Of a stretch of DNA of 24,203 bases, positions 22,001 to 24,203 are shown in pieces (the stretch's first letter is position 1; each line of letters starts with the position of its first letter). The translations under genes were made by a program, and so were the position numbers. The stretch lies in assembly GCA_024959975.1 (NCBI GenBank), contig JANXFM010000176.1:1-24203 (forward strand), read 5' to 3'. The notes beneath the pieces were generated by a model. It did no database searches, was not told the origin of the DNA, and was given only the letters and a program-made list of their open reading frames with translations. Source of the DNA: Flavobacteriales bacterium. Its GTDB lineage: Bacteria; Bacteroidota; Bacteroidia; Flavobacteriales; UBA7430.

Positions 22001-23257
22001 TTAAGGTTTTGTTATTGCTGTTTTGATTGTTGCAATATCATCGTAAATAAACGCTTGCTCATCAAGTTTCTTAACAAAAGCATGGAATCTTGACTCTCCT
22101 AATATTACAAACTGATTTGTAATGAAGTTATCGTTAATCCATCCAATAGAAACCTTGTAAGGTACATAGTTAGTTACGTTGTATTTGCTCATATCAGAAA
22201 CAAATATCTTTCCTGCTGGAATTTCTTCTGCTGGAATAATTGTAACACCACCAATAACAACTCTGTTAAATAAGCTTGCTGTTGGGTATAATGGTAAACC
22301 GTTTGCATCTTTTGCAGAAACCATTTCGATAAAGAAATCGTTAGGGTTAACCATTACCAAGTTAGCCATGTACGGCACTTCATCAACAAAATTGTGAGTT
22401 GTGAAAATATCAGTGATACAAGCATTAACTACATCCATAAAGTTTGGAGTTACTACCTTTAAAGCTAAATCGCCAGCAGAAAATACACGTCCATACTCTG
22501 TAGCTCCTTTTGGGTTTGGAGCAACTCCATCACCAAATAAGATACCGTTTTGACGTTTTAATCCATGCTTACTAAATAAGTAATCTGTAGCAACAGACTG
22601 TAAGTTAGGAATATCTTGTACTGATTCATCAGATAAAACTTCATGAGCTGCAACCTTTCTTGGTTCAGCGTAACGAGTTTCAATCTTAAAGTCAATTTGC
22701 GGTTTAGTTCCTTTTTCAGCAACAAAAGCAAAATCTCCATCTTTAGGAACGCTTTCAGTATAAGGAAACGCAGCCAAAGACGTATTTTGTCTTGTAACAA
22801 GCGTATCAATATAAGGAGCTTTTAAATTTACTCTTGTTGGAGCTGCGGATTGAACGCCCATTAATTCAGGTATCCCGTCAGGATTAGATGCAGAAGTTGT
22901 AACTATTGTATCAACTGCCTTAAACTCTACTAAACCAGAACCAGCTTTATGAATAGACTTGATTTTATCAATATTATCTGTGATAAACTCATTTAATTTA
23001 TCTTTAAAAGATACTAATTTTCCATTAGTCCCTTCCTCTTTCATTGCTTTCATAGTAGCAGAAAGGTCTATTAATTCTTTGCTTGCAATATCAAACTTTT
23101 CTTTGCTTACAGAACCCTCTAAAGATGTTTCTAAACCTTTTATTTTTGTCTCTAATGCTTTTAAAGCCTCAGCGTTTTCGCCGTTTGCTTTATCGATAGC
23201 TGCTTTAGCTTCCGTTTTAACGCCTAACAATATTGCGTCGATTTCTTCTTTTTCCAT
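22001..23257 (-). CDS. Major capsid protein, HK97 fold
   Basis: The protein is 418 aa. Residues 1-90 are a charged coiled coil like the HK97 delta domain, an internal scaffold removed by the prohead protease encoded just upstream. The mature part probably starts near 100-120. The E-loop region (around DGDFAFVAEKGTKPQIDFKI) and spine-helix region (SVATDYLFSKHGLKRQNGIL) follow, then the FGDG turn and A-domain sequence (FMDVVNACITDIF, VMVNPNDFF). This order is typical of HK97-type capsids. The ATG at 23257 lies 11 nt after the protease stop, and the gene ends 20 nt before a strong terminator. Confidence 0.9.
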   Translation of the reverse strand: MEKEEIDAILLGVKTEAKAAIDKANGENAEALKALETKIKGLETSLEGSVSKEKFDIASKELIDLSATMKAMKEEGTNGKLVSFKDKLNEFITDNIDKIKSIHKAGSGLVEFKAVDTIVTTSASNPDGIPELMGVQSAAPTRVNLKAPYIDTLVTRQNTSLAAFPYTESVPKDGDFAFVAEKGTKPQIDFKIETRYAEPRKVAAHEVLSDESVQDIPNLQSVATDYLFSKHGLKRQNGILFGDGVAPNPKGATEYGRVFSAGDLALKVVTPNFMDVVNACITDIFTTHNFVDEVPYMANLVMVNPNDFFIEMVSAKDANGLPLYPTASLFNRVVIGGVTIIPAEEIPAGKIFVSDMSKYNVTNYVPYKVSIGWINDNFITNQFVILGESRFHAFVKKLDEQAFIYDDIATIKTAITKP

Positions 23258-23268
23258 TTTTAAATGTG

Positions 23269-24072
23269 TTAAGTTAATTTTAAATTTTTAATTGATTCTT
23301 TAATATATTGAGTGTTGTTAAACGGCTCGGTTTTTGGAGTGTCTTCCAACGGCTCCGATTTTTCATTTACTGATAATGTAGGTGTCATATAATTAGACCC
23401 TTTTAATACTGCGCTACCTTCAATTACTTTTGCCTCTGTTACAGCCCAAAAATAACCAGTCGCCTCAGTCTCTTCTTTATTTGCTATGCGGTCAATGTAT
23501 TTTTCCCATACTGCAAACTCTTCTTTATAATCTTTATCGTTTACTGCTAATGCTAATTTAACATATCGCATACCTACTGAGTGTTCTTTTACATATCCTT
23601 TAAGATATTGCTCAAACATAAAAGGGTTGCGGTCCTTATCTATTACGGTTTTAAATACTAATGCTTGTGTTTTTCCTTCTGCTTGCAATCCTAATCCAGA
23701 CCATTCAAACTCTTTTACAGTAGCCTTAACATCAGAACTAATAACCTTATCAAACTGCATTTGGTGTTCTTGTAGTAAGTAGATGCCTTTAGTCTCTCTT
23801 AAAGACTTGGTCCAAATACCCTTAATGTGAACATCGTCGTGTGAATCTTTTATGTTTGTGGTGTTAATAACAACCTCAACAGATATTTTATTACCATCAA
23901 ATGCAGACGGGTTTTCAATCGCTTTCTCTGTATCGTCCTTATCATAGGCTCTTACAACGTAGTTAGTTGCATCACCTTGTTTATTTTGACTAGACTTCTC
24001 GGAAATTAATAACTCTTTATTCTCAACCAAATGTTTGAATAACTCTTTTTGTGTGTTGAATTTCTTAGCCAT
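23269..24072 (-). CDS. Prohead maturation protease, HK97 family
   Basis: The protein is 267 aa. A beta-strand core contains H103 in LLQEHQMQF and S165 in KEHSVGMRY, matching the catalytic His and Ser of herpes/HK97-type prohead proteases. VTEAKVIEGSAV (211-222) matches the conserved strand that completes the site. DSHDDVHIKGIW (76-87) is a form of the segment often seen in this family from Bacteroidetes phages. The enzyme cleaves the capsid scaffold domain during maturation. The C-terminal 35 residues are polar and could be self-cleaved. It starts in a TAATG overlap with a 31-aa ORF. Confidence 0.87.
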   Translation of the reverse strand: MAKKFNTQKELFKHLVENKELLISEKSSQNKQGDATNYVVRAYDKDDTEKAIENPSAFDGNKISVEVVINTTNIKDSHDDVHIKGIWTKSLRETKGIYLLQEHQMQFDKVISSDVKATVKEFEWSGLGLQAEGKTQALVFKTVIDKDRNPFMFEQYLKGYVKEHSVGMRYVKLALAVNDKDYKEEFAVWEKYIDRIANKEETEATGYFWAVTEAKVIEGSAVLKGSNYMTPTLSVNEKSEPLEDTPKTEPFNNTQYIKESIKNLKLT

Positions 24073-24167
24073 TACTTATGTATTACAGCGTTTGAGTCAG
24101 CTAGTTTGCCTTTATTAGCCTTCAATTTCTTTAGCTGTTCAGGTGTTATTTTTTTGCTTTTGCTCAT
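24072..24167 (-). CDS. 31-aa ORF coupled to the protease gene
   Basis: The product is 31 residues, starting MSKSKKITPEQLKKLKANKG. It is strongly basic and helical. It is supported by the TAATG junction with the protease start, the same coupling seen at five other late junctions, and by an A-rich start context. It could be a leader peptide for protease translation or a small structural protein. Upstream of it, 36 AT-rich bases run to the window edge with nothing else visible. Confidence 0.5.
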   Translation of the reverse strand: MSKSKKITPEQLKKLKANKGKLADSNAVIHK

Positions 24168-24203
24168 TTTTTAAACATTTAATACTACAAACATAACTAT
24201 TAT

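Noticed and set aside
22959..23291. A 110-aa plus-strand open frame
   Set aside because: It is antisense to the capsid scaffold domain, whose Lys/Glu/Ala codons read as Ser/Phe/Leu in reverse. This is a typical shadow.
1..24203. CRISPR arrays, tRNA genes and rRNA genes
   Set aside because: No regularly spaced direct repeats, cloverleaf-type sequences or rRNA signatures were seen on either strand.

Overview
The window is a piece of a tailed-phage or prophage genome from a low-GC Bacteroidetes host, most likely a member of the Flavobacteriia. The evidence is the AT-rich composition, A-rich start contexts with no strong Shine-Dalgarno sequence, and the protein families. These include an HK97-type capsid and protease, tail-fibre modules of the kind common in Bacteroidetes siphophages, a DUF6712-like connector, and a lipoprotein-type spanin. 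Family names are from memory of sequence patterns; no search was run.

Positions 1-2304 (plus strand) hold a tract of small accessory genes: the end of one CDS, a small membrane protein, two phage-type small proteins (one with a zinc ribbon), a nucleotidyltransferase-fold RNA ligase, two membrane miniproteins, and a ribbon-helix-helix-like protein. This tract is unusual. Several genes are bracketed by inverted repeats that match within a gene but differ between genes. Four of the gaps contain imperfect hairpins, some with bulged bases and nested stems, resembling attC sites of integron cassettes. Three genes share a leader motif just before the start codon. No integrase is visible.

Positions 2288-24167 (minus strand, read right to left) are one long, tightly packed late module. 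The order is: a 31-aa ORF, prohead protease, HK97-fold major capsid protein, intrinsic terminator, 54-aa protein, connector-like protein, neck-like protein, probable major tail protein, 54-aa protein, second intrinsic terminator, tail-completion-like protein, pre-tape-measure protein, tape measure, Cys-rich miniprotein, hub-like tail protein with hydrophobic helices, coiled-coil miniprotein, very large tail-tip protein, two beta-helix tail proteins, and a run of short fibre or decoration proteins. The lysis block comes last: membrane protein, XhlA-like protein, M15 endolysin, holin, and a spanin that appears to be unimolecular. Portal and terminase are not present and would be expected beyond the right edge.

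The late genes are often joined by TAATG or ATGA overlaps, which suggests translational coupling. The only two clear intrinsic terminators follow the capsid gene and the probable tail-tube gene, the two products a virion needs in greatest number. The plus-strand tract and the late module converge and overlap by 17 bp at 2288-2304.
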